Below are positions 53,752 to 61,345 of a DNA stretch of 64,000 nucleotides, piece after piece. Source of the stretch: Streptomyces cellostaticus (GTDB lineage Bacteria > Actinomycetota > Actinomycetes > Streptomycetales > Streptomycetaceae); assembly GCF_023630175.1 (NCBI RefSeq), contig NZ_JALLIN010000020.1, forward strand, positions 1-64,000, given 5' to 3'. Position numbers and translations under genes: made by a program. Position 1 is the first letter of the stretch. Every line of letters begins with the position of its first letter. Under the pieces are notes generated by a model that was not told where the DNA came from, searched no databases, and saw only the letters and a list, made by a program, of their open reading frames with translations.

Positions 53752-53775
53752 CCGTGATCAAGGGCTTGATCACGG
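53752..53775. promoter_or_regulatory. Perfect palindromic operator upstream of the NlpC/P60 gene
   Basis: Arms CCGTGATCAAG and CTTGATCACGG pair perfectly around a GG centre, with an extra half-site ATGATCAAAG ten bases to the left. It is about 130 bases before the gene start. The factor is unknown. Confidence 0.55.
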
Positions 53776-53904
53776 GCGTCCACAATGTCCGTTACGGCGT
53801 CAATAAAGAGTGACGCGCCGGGCTTTTACGGCCCCCATTGAACAACTGTGGCGCACCACACGTTTCTTGAAGATATGAAGGAGCCCCTGGTACCGGTTGT
53901 TCCC

Positions 53905-54732
53905 ATGTCCCACACCGCTCACATACGCAGCCACCGGAAGCCCCGCCGCAGCGCGTCGACCCTCGCGATGCGGGCCGGAGTTGCCGGTGGCGTCCTCAGC
54001 ACCCTGGCAGTGGCCGGGGCGTCCGGATCGGCGAACGCTGCCGAGCCGGTGACGCAGACCCTCGAACTGCCCACGCTGACGGCCGACCTGGCCGCCCAGG
54101 TCGCCCAGTCCGCGGACGCCACTCAGCAGGCCGCGGCCAACTACGAACTGCAGGCCGAGCGCGACGCGGCCGCCGCGAACGCCGCGAAGCAGGCCAAGTC
54201 GGACCTCGCGGAGGCCAAGCAGAAGGCCGCGGAGGCCAAGAAGAAGGCGCAGGAGGCCGCCCGCAAGGCCGCCGCCGCGCGCGCCGCCCGCAGCGCCGAG
54301 CGCACCACGCTCTCCACCACGGCGAGCACCGGCGCCTCCACCAGCACGAGCACGAGCACCAGCACGTCCACCGCCACCGGTTCGGCGGCGGCCATCGTCT
54401 CCTTCGTGAAGGCACAGGTCGGCAAGGCCTACGTCTCCGGCGCCACCGGCCCCTCCGCGTACGACTGCTCCGGCCTGGTGCAGACGGCGTTCAAGCAGGT
54501 CGGCATCAGCCTCCCGCGCGTCTCCCAGGACCAGTCGACGGCCGGCACCCAGGTGTCGCTGAGCAACCTGCAGCCCGGCGACATCCTCTACTGGGGCAGC
54601 GCGGGCAGCGCGTACCACGTGGCGGTGTACGTCGGGGACGGTATGTTCGTCGGTGCCCAGAACCCCTCCAGCGGCGTCCAGGAGAAGCCGCTGTCGTACG
54701 ACCCGCCCACCGGCGCGGTCCGGGTGCTCTGA
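53905..54732 (+). CDS. Secreted NlpC/P60 cell-wall peptidase (C40)
   Basis: This exported endopeptidase cleaves peptide cross-links of peptidoglycan, 275 aa from ATG 53905. The long signal peptide (basic RSHRKPRRS, hydrophobic core, cleavage after GSANA near residue 45) is followed by a coiled-coil of about 60 residues rich in Ala, Lys and Glu. Next is a Ser/Thr linker (STSTSTSTSTST), then the catalytic domain with C188 in YDCSGLVQTAFKQVG and H238 in AYHVAVYVGDGMFVGAQN. The coiled coil resembles RipA/CwlT-type self-regulation. The start is uncertain: AAGGAG lies 21 bases upstream of this ATG, and an ATG at 53875 also opens the frame. It is divergent from nuo and ends at the 54759 hairpin. Confidence 0.9.
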   Translation: MSHTAHIRSHRKPRRSASTLAMRAGVAGGVLSTLAVAGASGSANAAEPVTQTLELPTLTADLAAQVAQSADATQQAAANYELQAERDAAAANAAKQAKSDLAEAKQKAAEAKKKAQEAARKAAAARAARSAERTTLSTTASTGASTSTSTSTSTSTATGSAAAIVSFVKAQVGKAYVSGATGPSAYDCSGLVQTAFKQVGISLPRVSQDQSTAGTQVSLSNLQPGDILYWGSAGSAYHVAVYVGDGMFVGAQNPSSGVQEKPLSYDPPTGAVRVL

Positions 54733-54758
54733 GCACACCGGCACCACGATCCGTGCGA

Positions 54759-54795
54759 GGAAGGGCCGCGGCCGCTCGGGGGCCGCGGCCCTTCC
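54759..54795 (+). terminator. Terminator of the NlpC/P60 gene
   Basis: A 15-bp perfect stem (54759-54773 with 54781-54795) with a seven-base loop lies 26 bases past the stop. Confidence 0.85.
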
Positions 54796-54876
54796 GGCTG
54801 CTCCGAGGTGCCCTTCCGGCCCGGGTGGGCCGATCCCCGGCAGGCGGGGCCCGCGACGGGAACCGTCGGGAGGCGG

Positions 54877-54919
54877 GACGGCGGCCCGGCGGACACACCT
54901 CGTCCGCCGGGCCGCCGTC
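54877..54919 (-). terminator. Terminator of the geranylgeranyl reductase gene
   Basis: An 18-bp perfect stem (54877-54894 with 54902-54919) with a seven-base loop begins 39 bases beyond the stop at 54959. Together with the hairpin at 54759 it separates two convergent genes. Confidence 0.85.
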
Positions 54920-54958
54920 GCGCCTCTCGCGCCCCGGTCACGTCCCCGGGGCGGTCCC

Positions 54959-56251
54959 TCACGCCTTCGGCGCGACCCTGCTCAGGCCGTTGATGATGCG
55001 GTCCATCGCGTCGCCGCCCGTGGGGTCGGTGAGGTTCGCCAGGAGCTTCAGGGTGAACTTCATCAGGACGGGGTGGGTCAGACCGCGCTGGGCGGCGATC
55101 TGCATGACCTTCGGGTTGCCGATGAGCTTCACGAAGGCGCGACCCAGGCTGTAGTAGCCGCCGTAGGTGTCCTTCAGGACGCGCGGGTAGCGCTGCAGGG
55201 CGATCTCGCGCTGGGCGGGCGTCGCGCGCGCGTGGGCCTGCACGACGACGTCCGCGGCGATCTGGCCGGACTCCATGGCGTAGGCGATGCCCTCGCCGTT
55301 GAAGGGGTTCACCAGGCCGCCCGCGTCGCCGACGAGCAGCAGCCCCTTCGTGTAGTGCGGCTGGCGGTTGAAGGCCATGGGCAGGGCGGCGCCTCGGATC
55401 GGGCCGGTCATGTTCTCGGGGGTGTAGCCCCATTCCTCGGGCATGGACGCGCACCAGGCCTTGAGGATCTCGCGCCAGTCCAGCTCCTTGAAGGCGGCCG
55501 AGGTGTTCAGCACGCCGAGGCCGACGTTGGAGGTGCCGTCGCCCATGCCGAAGATCCAGCCGTAGCCGGGCAGCAGACGCTCCTGGGCACCGCGCCGGTC
55601 CCACAGCTCCAGCCAGGACTCCAGGTAGTCGTCGTCGTGGCGGGGGGAGGTGAAGTAGGTGCGCACCGCGACGCCCATCGGGCGGTCCTCGCGGCGGTGC
55701 AGCCCCATCGCGAGGGACAGCCGGGTGGAGTTGCCGTCGGCGGCGACGACGAGCGGCGCGCGGAAGGTGACCTCGCGCTTCTCCTCACCGAGCTTGGCGG
55801 TCACACCGGTGATGCGGCCGGTGCGGTCGTCGACGACCGGGCCGGAGACGTTGCAGCGCTCGAAGAGGCGGGCACCGGCCTTCTGGGCGTTGCGGGCGAG
55901 CTGCTCGTCGAAGTCGTCGCGCTTGCGGACGAGGCCGTAGTCCGGGAACGAGGCGAGGTCGGGCCAGTCGAGCTGGAGACGACTGCCGCCGCCGATGATG
56001 CGCAGGCCCTTGTTGCGCAGCCAGCCGGCCTCCTCGGAGATGTCGATGCCCATCGCCACGAGCTGCTTGACCGCGCGCGGGGTGAGGCCGTCGCCGCAGA
56101 CCTTCTCGCGCGGGAACTCGGTCTTCTCCAGCAGGAGGACGTCGAGTCCGGCCTTGGCGAGGTGGTACGCGGTGGTGGAGCCGGCCGGTCCCGCGCCGAC
56201 GACGATCACATCGGCGGTGTTCTCGGAGAGGGGCTCAGTCACGACGGTCAC
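54959..56251 (-). CDS. Geranylgeranyl reductase family FAD protein (menaquinone side-chain reductase)
   Basis: This FAD-dependent reductase of 430 aa saturates isoprenoid double bonds. The N-terminal FAD motif is VIVVGAGPAGSTTAYHLAKAGLDVLLLEK (GxGxxG at 19-24). The family motif FPREKVCGDGLTPRAVKQL and the second FAD contact LLLVGDAGGLVNPFNGEGIAYAMESG are both present. In actinobacteria, partly saturated menaquinones such as MK-9(H4) to MK-9(H8) are usual, and MenJ-type enzymes of this family make them, so a menaquinone substrate is likely given the flanking menG, mqnC and nuo genes. The GTG start has GGGGAG nine bases upstream. Confidence 0.92.
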   Translation of the reverse strand: MTVVTEPLSENTADVIVVGAGPAGSTTAYHLAKAGLDVLLLEKTEFPREKVCGDGLTPRAVKQLVAMGIDISEEAGWLRNKGLRIIGGGSRLQLDWPDLASFPDYGLVRKRDDFDEQLARNAQKAGARLFERCNVSGPVVDDRTGRITGVTAKLGEEKREVTFRAPLVVAADGNSTRLSLAMGLHRREDRPMGVAVRTYFTSPRHDDDYLESWLELWDRRGAQERLLPGYGWIFGMGDGTSNVGLGVLNTSAAFKELDWREILKAWCASMPEEWGYTPENMTGPIRGAALPMAFNRQPHYTKGLLLVGDAGGLVNPFNGEGIAYAMESGQIAADVVVQAHARATPAQREIALQRYPRVLKDTYGGYYSLGRAFVKLIGNPKVMQIAAQRGLTHPVLMKFTLKLLANLTDPTGGDAMDRIINGLSRVAPKA

Positions 56252-56348
56252 GGCGGGATCTCCCCGAGTTCGAAATCTGCGTGCCGACCGGCACTGGACA
56301 TGGGCAGTCTATTCAGCGGTACCGATCACCCGGCTGAAGGGCTGCCCC

Positions 56349-56855
56349 GTGAACCGAGCTCTCCCCGCTGTACGGCTGCGTGTGCCCACCGACGAGGACG
56401 CCTTCTCCTGGCACCGGGTCTTCGACGACCCGGACGTCATGGAGTTCCACGGGGGCCGGTCCGCCGAGGTCTCGGTGTACGAGGAGCTGACCGCGCGCCA
56501 GCGCCGGCACGACGCGGAGCGGGGGTTCTGCCTGTGGTCGGTGCTGGACGGCGAGGGCGGCGTCGTGGGCTTCACCGGGGCGCAGCCGTGGCCGCACGCC
56601 TGGGGGCCCGCGGGCGAGATCGAGATCGGCTGGCGGCTGGGCCGGGCGCACTGGGGGCGGGGGTACGCCACGGCGGCCGCCGGGGAGACGCTGGACCGGC
56701 TGCGGGCGGCCGGGGTGGACCGGGTGGTGGCGATGGTCGACGCGCGCAACGAACGCTCCATCGCGGTCACCCGGCGGCTCGGCATGCGGCTCGCGGAGAC
56801 GTTCACGACGCCGGCCTCGGCACGCCAGGGGCACTGCTTCCGACTTGATCTGTGA
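56349..56855 (+). CDS. GNAT-family N-acetyltransferase
   Basis: This is an acetyl-CoA-dependent acyltransferase of the RimJ/RimL-like subgroup, 168 aa. The start LRVPTDEDAFSWHRVFDDPDVMEFHGGR is followed by the acetyl-CoA loop IEIGWRLGRAHWGRGYATAAAGETL (R/Q-x-x-G-x-G/A type) and the closing VDARNERSIAVTRRLGMRLAETF. The GTG at 56349 follows GAAGGG. It is divergent from the reductase gene. Its target, a small molecule or a protein N-terminus, cannot be told. Confidence 0.9.
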   Translation: MNRALPAVRLRVPTDEDAFSWHRVFDDPDVMEFHGGRSAEVSVYEELTARQRRHDAERGFCLWSVLDGEGGVVGFTGAQPWPHAWGPAGEIEIGWRLGRAHWGRGYATAAAGETLDRLRAAGVDRVVAMVDARNERSIAVTRRLGMRLAETFTTPASARQGHCFRLDL

Positions 56856-56947
56856 CCGAGAGTAACCAACTGTCACAGAAAGACACATGTCGCTTCCGGA
56901 GGACTCGCGCCCGCGTTACCCTTCGAGTACCGCTGGGGGTGACATCT

Positions 56948-57283
56948 GTGCATATAACACCCAAAACACCCGAAGCGCGCGTTCCTCGTCTGGTCGGCCT
57001 CATGGCCATGGACGCGCGCGAAACGGCCCGGGCCCGGGGGCTGTTCCTCAACGCGCCGGACCGCCCGGACTTCGCGCACACGGTGGTCGACTACGTCGTG
57101 CGCCAGTATCCGCAGCCCGGCGCCGAAGTGCCGCCGGACTCCGTGGTGTACGTGTGGTTCGACTTCGGTGAGGGCGAGGGCGGCGGGGGCGTGCGCGAGC
57201 CACGCATCCCGCGGCCGCCCACGGGCGGAATGAGGCGCGAACTGGGCGAGGCCGGCGACGCCTTCGAGATGATCGACCGGTGA
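56948..57283 (+). CDS. PASTA-domain-like small protein
   Basis: This 111-aa soluble protein begins HITPKTPEARVPRLVGLMAMDARETARARGLFL and continues with VVDYVVRQYPQPGAEVPPDSVVYVWFDFGEGEGGGG, which is the pattern of one PASTA repeat (VPxLVGxxxxxA...Q.P.pGaxVpxGsxVxvw). Unlike PASTA kinases it has no membrane span or kinase domain. Proteins of this form are conserved in Streptomyces but have no known role that I can name. GTG 56948 is preferred, since GGGGGTGA lies before it. Its stop lies in the outer stem of a small hairpin shared with menG. Confidence 0.85.
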   Translation: MHITPKTPEARVPRLVGLMAMDARETARARGLFLNAPDRPDFAHTVVDYVVRQYPQPGAEVPPDSVVYVWFDFGEGEGGGGVREPRIPRPPTGGMRRELGEAGDAFEMIDR

Positions 57284-57310
57284 GCGGCGGTCACCCGCCG
57301 ACGGGGCTCA
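57281..57310. terminator. Small hairpin holding both stop codons
   Basis: CGGCGG/CCGCCG pairs around TCAC, with an outer TGAGC/GCTCA pairing that includes the stop codons of the two convergent genes. The middle is unpaired, so strength is moderate. Confidence 0.4.
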
Positions 57311-58003
57311 GCTCTCCTTGAAGCCCCGGTGCAGTGCGACCACACCGCCGGTGAGGTTGCGCCAGGCCACCTTCGACCAGCCCGCCTTGCGCAGCCGCTC
57401 GGCGAGGCCGGGCTGGTCGGGCCAGGCGCGGATGGACTCGGCGAGGTAGACGTAGGCGTCCGGGTTGGAGGAGACCGTACGGGCCACCGGCGGCAGCGCG
57501 CGCATCAGGTACTCGGTGTAGGCGGTCCGGAAGGGCGCCCAGGTCGGGTGCGAGAACTCGCAGATCACCACGCGTCCACCGGGCCGGGTCACCCGGTACA
57601 TCTCCCGCAGCGCCGCGTCCGTGTCCTGCACGTTGCGCAGCCCGAACGAGATCGTCACGGCGTCGAAGGTGTCGTCCCTGAACGGCAGCCGGGTCGCGTC
57701 GCCCGCCGTGAACGGCAGCCAGGTGTGCTTCTTCTTGCCGACCTGGAGCATTCCGAGGGAGAAGTCGCACGGCACCACGTAGGCGCCGGTGCGCGCGAAG
57801 GGCAGCGAGGAGGTCGCCGTGCCGGCCGCGAGGTCGAGGACCTTCTGCGCGGGGCGCGCGTCGACCGCCTTCGCCACCTCCTTGCGCCAGCGCCGGTCCT
57901 GGCCGAGCGACAGCACGTCGTTGGTCAGGTCGTACCGTTCCGCCACGTCGTCGAACATCGAGGCGACTTCGTGCGGCTGCTTGTTCAGAGAGGCGCGGGT
58001 CAC
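57308..58003 (-). CDS. menG: Demethylmenaquinone methyltransferase
   Basis: This S-adenosylmethionine-dependent C-methyltransferase (UbiE/MenG family, 231 aa) makes menaquinone from demethylmenaquinone, the last ring step. The start is [31 protein letters not shown], the SAM motif is [16 protein letters not shown] (about 55-70), then [27 protein letters not shown] and [16 protein letters not shown]. The GTG at 58003 begins the conserved region; the ribosome site is weak. It sits with mqnC and the side-chain reductase, giving a clear menaquinone cluster. Confidence 0.95.
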   Translation of the reverse strand: MTRASLNKQPHEVASMFDDVAERYDLTNDVLSLGQDRRWRKEVAKAVDARPAQKVLDLAAGTATSSLPFARTGAYVVPCDFSLGMLQVGKKKHTWLPFTAGDATRLPFRDDTFDAVTISFGLRNVQDTDAALREMYRVTRPGGRVVICEFSHPTWAPFRTAYTEYLMRALPPVARTVSSNPDAYVYLAESIRAWPDQPGLAERLRKAGWSKVAWRNLTGGVVALHRGFKES

Positions 58004-58310
58004 CCGCCCATTGTTGCAGCACGCCCTCCCTGGATCGGTCGCGGCCGCTTCTTCGCGGCCGCGTCCTCCACCCGGCCGCACGCCGGTACGCACACGGCGG
58101 TCGGGACCCGGGCCGGCGGCGGACGCGGACCGCCGGCCGTCGAGCGGCAGGTACCGCTCCGGGGGGCACGTCCCGGAGCCGGCCCGGCAGCGGGACCGCC
58201 GGGCGAGGCGCGCTCCCGTGGCGGTGTGGGCTCCCGGAGCACGAACGCCGAAGCGGGACGGCATCACGGTGCGGGAGCCCGGGGCGAGCGTTCCCCCCGG
58301 TCGGGGCCGC
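58004..58310. other. Intergenic region upstream of menG
   Basis: No gene is supported here. A 9-bp inverted repeat (CGCGGCCGC at 58040-58048 and GCGGCCGCG at 58055-58063 around TTCTTC) lies 37 bases before the menG start and is the only regular structure seen. Confidence 0.4.
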
Positions 58311-58910
58311 TCAGCGGGCGCGGTACACCAGCCGCCCGCCGATCACGGTCGCCACGCAGGTCCCGGCACCGCGCCGAACCAGTTCGGCACGGTCCGCGAC
58401 GTCGAACACGGCGAACCGGGCGGGAGCGCCGCGCACCAGCCCCGGCAGCAGGATCAGCGGAGCCGGGGACAGCGCCGGTGGGCCCGGCAGGCGGTCCGGC
58501 CGCTGCCCCACCGCCAGCCCGGCCCCGCGCACCGCGTCGAGAACGGCCCGCGACCGCAGTTCACCCGCCACCGCCACCGTGCCGTGCGCCAGCATCCGCT
58601 GCACCCCGCGCCGCGCGCTCGCACCGAGGCGCGCGGGGTCGGCGCCGAGGATCTCCCGCGCCCGCGCTCCGCCGATGGGCTCGGTGCCGAGCACGTCGGC
58701 CTCACGCGGGTCGGGGTGGTAGGTGGCCTCCAGCAGCTCCGGGCCGTACGGGTTGAGCAGCCCCGGGGTGAGGATGCCGGGCCAGCGCCGCACCCTCGCC
58801 CGGGGCTCGGCGGCGGCCAGCTCCTCGTACGGGCCGACGCCGGCGAGGGACGCCCCGTCGACCAGGACCGCGAGCTGCGGGGACCGCTCGGCGAGGTGAA
58901 GTGTCAGCAC
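58311..58910 (-). CDS. Degenerate amidohydrolase-like (imidazolonepropionase-type) protein
   Basis: This 199-aa protein matches only the outer beta-sandwich parts of the amidohydrolase family. The N-terminal strand pattern [16 protein letters not shown] leads to [35 protein letters not shown], where true enzymes have PGxVxxHxH. Here the metal-binding His-x-His is replaced by NPYG. The C-terminus [36 protein letters not shown] is the usual closing sandwich. The entire metal-binding barrel (normally about 250 residues) is reduced to a short Arg/Ala-rich stretch. The start lies seven bases after mqnC, so the genes are cotranscribed. A scaffold or regulatory role with MqnC is possible. Confidence 0.75.
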   Translation of the reverse strand: MLTLHLAERSPQLAVLVDGASLAGVGPYEELAAAEPRARVRRWPGILTPGLLNPYGPELLEATYHPDPREADVLGTEPIGGARAREILGADPARLGASARRGVQRMLAHGTVAVAGELRSRAVLDAVRGAGLAVGQRPDRLPGPPALSPAPLILLPGLVRGAPARFAVFDVADRAELVRRGAGTCVATVIGGRLVYRAR

Positions 58911-58917
58911 GGCGGGG

Positions 58918-60117
58918 TCAGTTGGAGGCCAGCAGCTTCAGTTCCGGGTGCGCCGTGCCGCCGTCGATCGCCGTGGAGGAGATGTGCGAGGCCACACGGT
59001 CGTCGACCGGGTCGTTCGCCGGGTCGTCGTGCACGACGAGGTGCTCGTACGTCGTGGCGCGCTGGGCCGGGACGCGGCCCGCCTTGCGGATGAGGTCGAT
59101 GATCTCGAGCCGGTTGGAGCGGTGCTTGGCGCCGGCGGAGGAGACCACGTTCTCCTCCAGCATGATCGAGCCGAGGTCGTCCGCGCCGTAGTGCAGGGAG
59201 AGCTGGCCGACCTCCTTGCCGGTGGTCAGCCACGAGCCCTGGATGTGCCGGACGTTGTCCAGGAAGAGGCGGGCGACGGCGATCATCCGCAGGTACTCGA
59301 AGAGGGTGGCCTGGGTCCGGCCCTTCAGGTGGTTGTTCTCGGGCTGGTAGGTGTACGGGATGAAGGCCCGGAAGCCGCCCGTGCGGTCCTGCACGTCACG
59401 GATCATGCGCAGGTGCTCGATGCGCTCGGCGTTGGTCTCGCCCGTGCCCATCAGCATGGTGGACGTCGACTCCACGCCCAGCCCGTGCGCGATCTCCATG
59501 ATCTCCAGCCAGCGCTCGCCGCTCTCCTTCAGCGGGGCGATCGCCTTGCGCGGCCGCTCGGGCAGGAGTTCGGCGCCGGCGCCCGCGAAGGAGTCCAGCC
59601 CCGCCTCGTGGATCCGGGTGATGGCCTCCTCCACCGGGACACCGCTGATCCGGGCCATGTGCTCGACCTCGGAGGCGCCCAGCGAGTGGATCACGAGCTG
59701 GGGGAAGGCGTCCTTGATGGCCTTGAAGTGCTTCTCGTAGTACTCGACGCCGTAGTCCGGGTGGTGGCCGCCCTGGAACATGATCTGGGTGCCGCCCAGC
59801 TCCACGGTCTCCGCGCAGCGGCGCAGGATGTCGTCGAGGTCGCGGGTCCAGCCCTTGTCGGTGTCCTTGGGGGCCGCGTAGAAGGCGCAGAACCTGCACG
59901 CCGTGACGCACACGTTCGTGTAGTTGATGTTGCGCTCGATGATGTACGTGGCGATGTGCTCGATGCCCGCGTACTTGCGGCGGCGCACCGCGTCGGCGGC
60001 GGCACCCAGCGCGTGCAGCGGGGCGTCGCGGTAGAGGACGAGCGCCTCTTCGGGGGTGATCCGCCCACCGGCGGCGGCACGCTCGAGGACGGACTGGAGG
60101 TCGGCCTTCTCGGACAC
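58918..60117 (-). CDS. mqnC: Cyclic dehypoxanthinyl futalosine synthase
   Basis: This radical SAM enzyme (399 aa) of the futalosine route cyclises dehypoxanthinyl futalosine in menaquinone synthesis. The cluster motif is C70, C74, C77 (NVCVTACRFCAFY). Other family segments are GGTQIMFQGGHHPDYGVEYYEKHFKAIKD, LDSFAGAGAELLP, STMLMGTGETNAERIEHLRMIRD and FIPYTYQPENNHLKG. The GTG start follows AAGGGACC. It is upstream of and cotranscribed with the amidohydrolase-like gene. With MqnA at the right edge it shows that this organism uses the futalosine pathway instead of the classical MenFDHCEB route. Confidence 0.96.
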   Translation of the reverse strand: MSEKADLQSVLERAAAGGRITPEEALVLYRDAPLHALGAAADAVRRRKYAGIEHIATYIIERNINYTNVCVTACRFCAFYAAPKDTDKGWTRDLDDILRRCAETVELGGTQIMFQGGHHPDYGVEYYEKHFKAIKDAFPQLVIHSLGASEVEHMARISGVPVEEAITRIHEAGLDSFAGAGAELLPERPRKAIAPLKESGERWLEIMEIAHGLGVESTSTMLMGTGETNAERIEHLRMIRDVQDRTGGFRAFIPYTYQPENNHLKGRTQATLFEYLRMIAVARLFLDNVRHIQGSWLTTGKEVGQLSLHYGADDLGSIMLEENVVSSAGAKHRSNRLEIIDLIRKAGRVPAQRATTYEHLVVHDDPANDPVDDRVASHISSTAIDGGTAHPELKLLASN

Positions 60118-60551
60118 CGGGGGTCCCTTTCGTCAAGGGTCAGACAGAAACTGTGCGCGGAGCGCTCGTTGCAGGAGTGCTGGTGGGCGGCGGGTGGGCG
60201 GACCGGACCAGCCTACGCCAGCCTCTGCGGCCGTCCGCCGTCAGGCCGCTCCAGCACGGGTTCGCGATCTTGAAGCTCCCCGGCGGGAGGTTCGCCCGGG
60301 TCCGGCGCCCCGGCGAGCGCGTCCTCCACGGCCGAACGCCGCCTCCACCCCACGAGGCCGCCGCCGGAGTTTGCCGGGCGCTCCCGGACACCGTTCTGCC
60401 CGGCCGAGGAGCGGTACGGCTCCTCGGCCGGAAACCCGTCGCCCCTGCGGCGCTGCAGGAGGACGAACCCGGCGTCGGGGCCGTGCGGAGCTGCGGGTGT
60501 GGCGCGCCACCAGGGCGCGCCGCACGGTCGGGGCGGGTCGGACGCCGGGAA
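60118..60551. other. Gene-poor stretch between mqnC and the prepilin peptidase gene
   Basis: No coding sequence is convincing in these 434 bases; open frames on either strand are Arg/Pro-rich and lack known domains. A terminator hairpin (60400-60431) is inside. The remainder upstream of mqnC presumably holds its promoter. Confidence 0.45.
60400..60431 (-). terminator. Terminator of the prepilin peptidase gene
   Basis: A 13-bp perfect stem (60400-60412 with 60419-60431) with a six-base loop lies about 120 bases past the stop at 60552. Confidence 0.65.
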
Positions 60552-61310
60552 CTACACGCTGCCGTAGGCGCCGATCAGCAGCCCGGCGAAGGCGCCGGCG
60601 ATGAGGAACGGCCCGAAGGCGATGGCCGTCCCGCGGCCCGCCCGCCGGGCGACGACGAGCGCGCCGCCGTAGCACGCGCCGAGCAGGAAACCGAGGAAGG
60701 TGCCGAGCAGCAGGGTCGGCCAGCCGTACCAGCCGAGCACGGCTCCCATGCCGAGCGCGAGCTTCACGTCGCCGAACCCCATGCCGGACGGATTGACGAG
60801 GAACAGCACGAGGTAGCCGCCGCCGAGCGCGAGCGCGCCGTACAGCGCGGTGGGCCAGTCACCGGCGTGTTCCGGCAGCAGGGTGACGAGGGCGAGCAGG
60901 ACGAGCGCGGCGGCCGCGAGCGGCAGGGTCAGCGGGTCGGGCAGCCGCCGTACCCGTACGTCCACGGCGGCGAGCAGCACCCACACCGGCGCGAGCAGCA
61001 GCCAGACACCCAGCTCCGGCCGGGTGCCGGTGGCGGCGGCGAGGGCGGCGCAGGTGAGCGCGGTGACGACGGCGAGGAGCGCGGCGGACGGCCCGTACGG
61101 CGCCCGCGCCGCGCCCGGTGCGCACCGCCCGCACCGCGCCCGCCCGAGCCAGCCGCGGATCGGGTGCCCCTGCCCGCACCGCTCCCGCCACGGCTCGCCG
61201 GACGGGACCGCGAAGCGGTAGGCGGCCCTGGGCAGCAGCGCCCCCGCCGCCGCGCCCCACAGCGCGGCGGCGAGGGCCAGCGCCTCCGTGCTCACCCCTG
61301 CGGCGTCCAT
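60552..61310 (-). CDS. A24-family prepilin peptidase
   Basis: This membrane aspartic protease of 252 aa would process type IV pilin-like leader peptides. The catalytic aspartates are D117 in AAVDVRVRRLPDPL and D181 in MGFGDVKLALG, both in the family positions next to membrane helices. About seven spans are predicted. A short cytosolic cysteine cluster (C45, C60, C63 in RCGQGHPIRGWLGRARCGRC) recalls the zinc-type cysteines of PilD. No methyltransferase domain and no pilin or tad genes are near. The ATG start has GGGAGAG just upstream, and the gene follows the kinase gene by 35 bases. Confidence 0.9.
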   Translation of the reverse strand: MDAAGVSTEALALAAALWGAAAGALLPRAAYRFAVPSGEPWRERCGQGHPIRGWLGRARCGRCAPGAARAPYGPSAALLAVVTALTCAALAAATGTRPELGVWLLLAPVWVLLAAVDVRVRRLPDPLTLPLAAAALVLLALVTLLPEHAGDWPTALYGALALGGGYLVLFLVNPSGMGFGDVKLALGMGAVLGWYGWPTLLLGTFLGFLLGACYGGALVVARRAGRGTAIAFGPFLIAGAFAGLLIGAYGSV

Positions 61311-61345
61311 CCGCTCTCCCCTTCCGGCACGTGGTCCCGTGCGCC

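Larger units (their letters stand above)
53138..53904. other. Long regulatory intergenic region between nuoA and the NlpC/P60 gene
   Basis: No coding sequence is supported in these 767 bases. They hold a strong Rex-type site (53246-53261), two further Rex-like sites (53510-53525, 53570-53585), the recurring heptamer GTGATCT at 53297, 53330 and 53374, and a perfect 11-bp palindrome (53752-53775). On the minus strand TAGGAT (complement of 53278-53283) is a candidate -10 for nuoA. Confidence 0.6.

Noticed and set aside
53752..53775. FNR or CRP box at the GTGATCAAG palindrome
   Set aside because: The half-sites are everted relative to TTGAT-N4-ATCAA and the spacing does not fit TGTGA-N6-TCACA.
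60140..60391. A small minus-strand gene ending in ANPCWSGLTA-type sequence
   Set aside because: No ribosome site, no recognised domain and overlap with other equally open frames; listed only as a weak observation.
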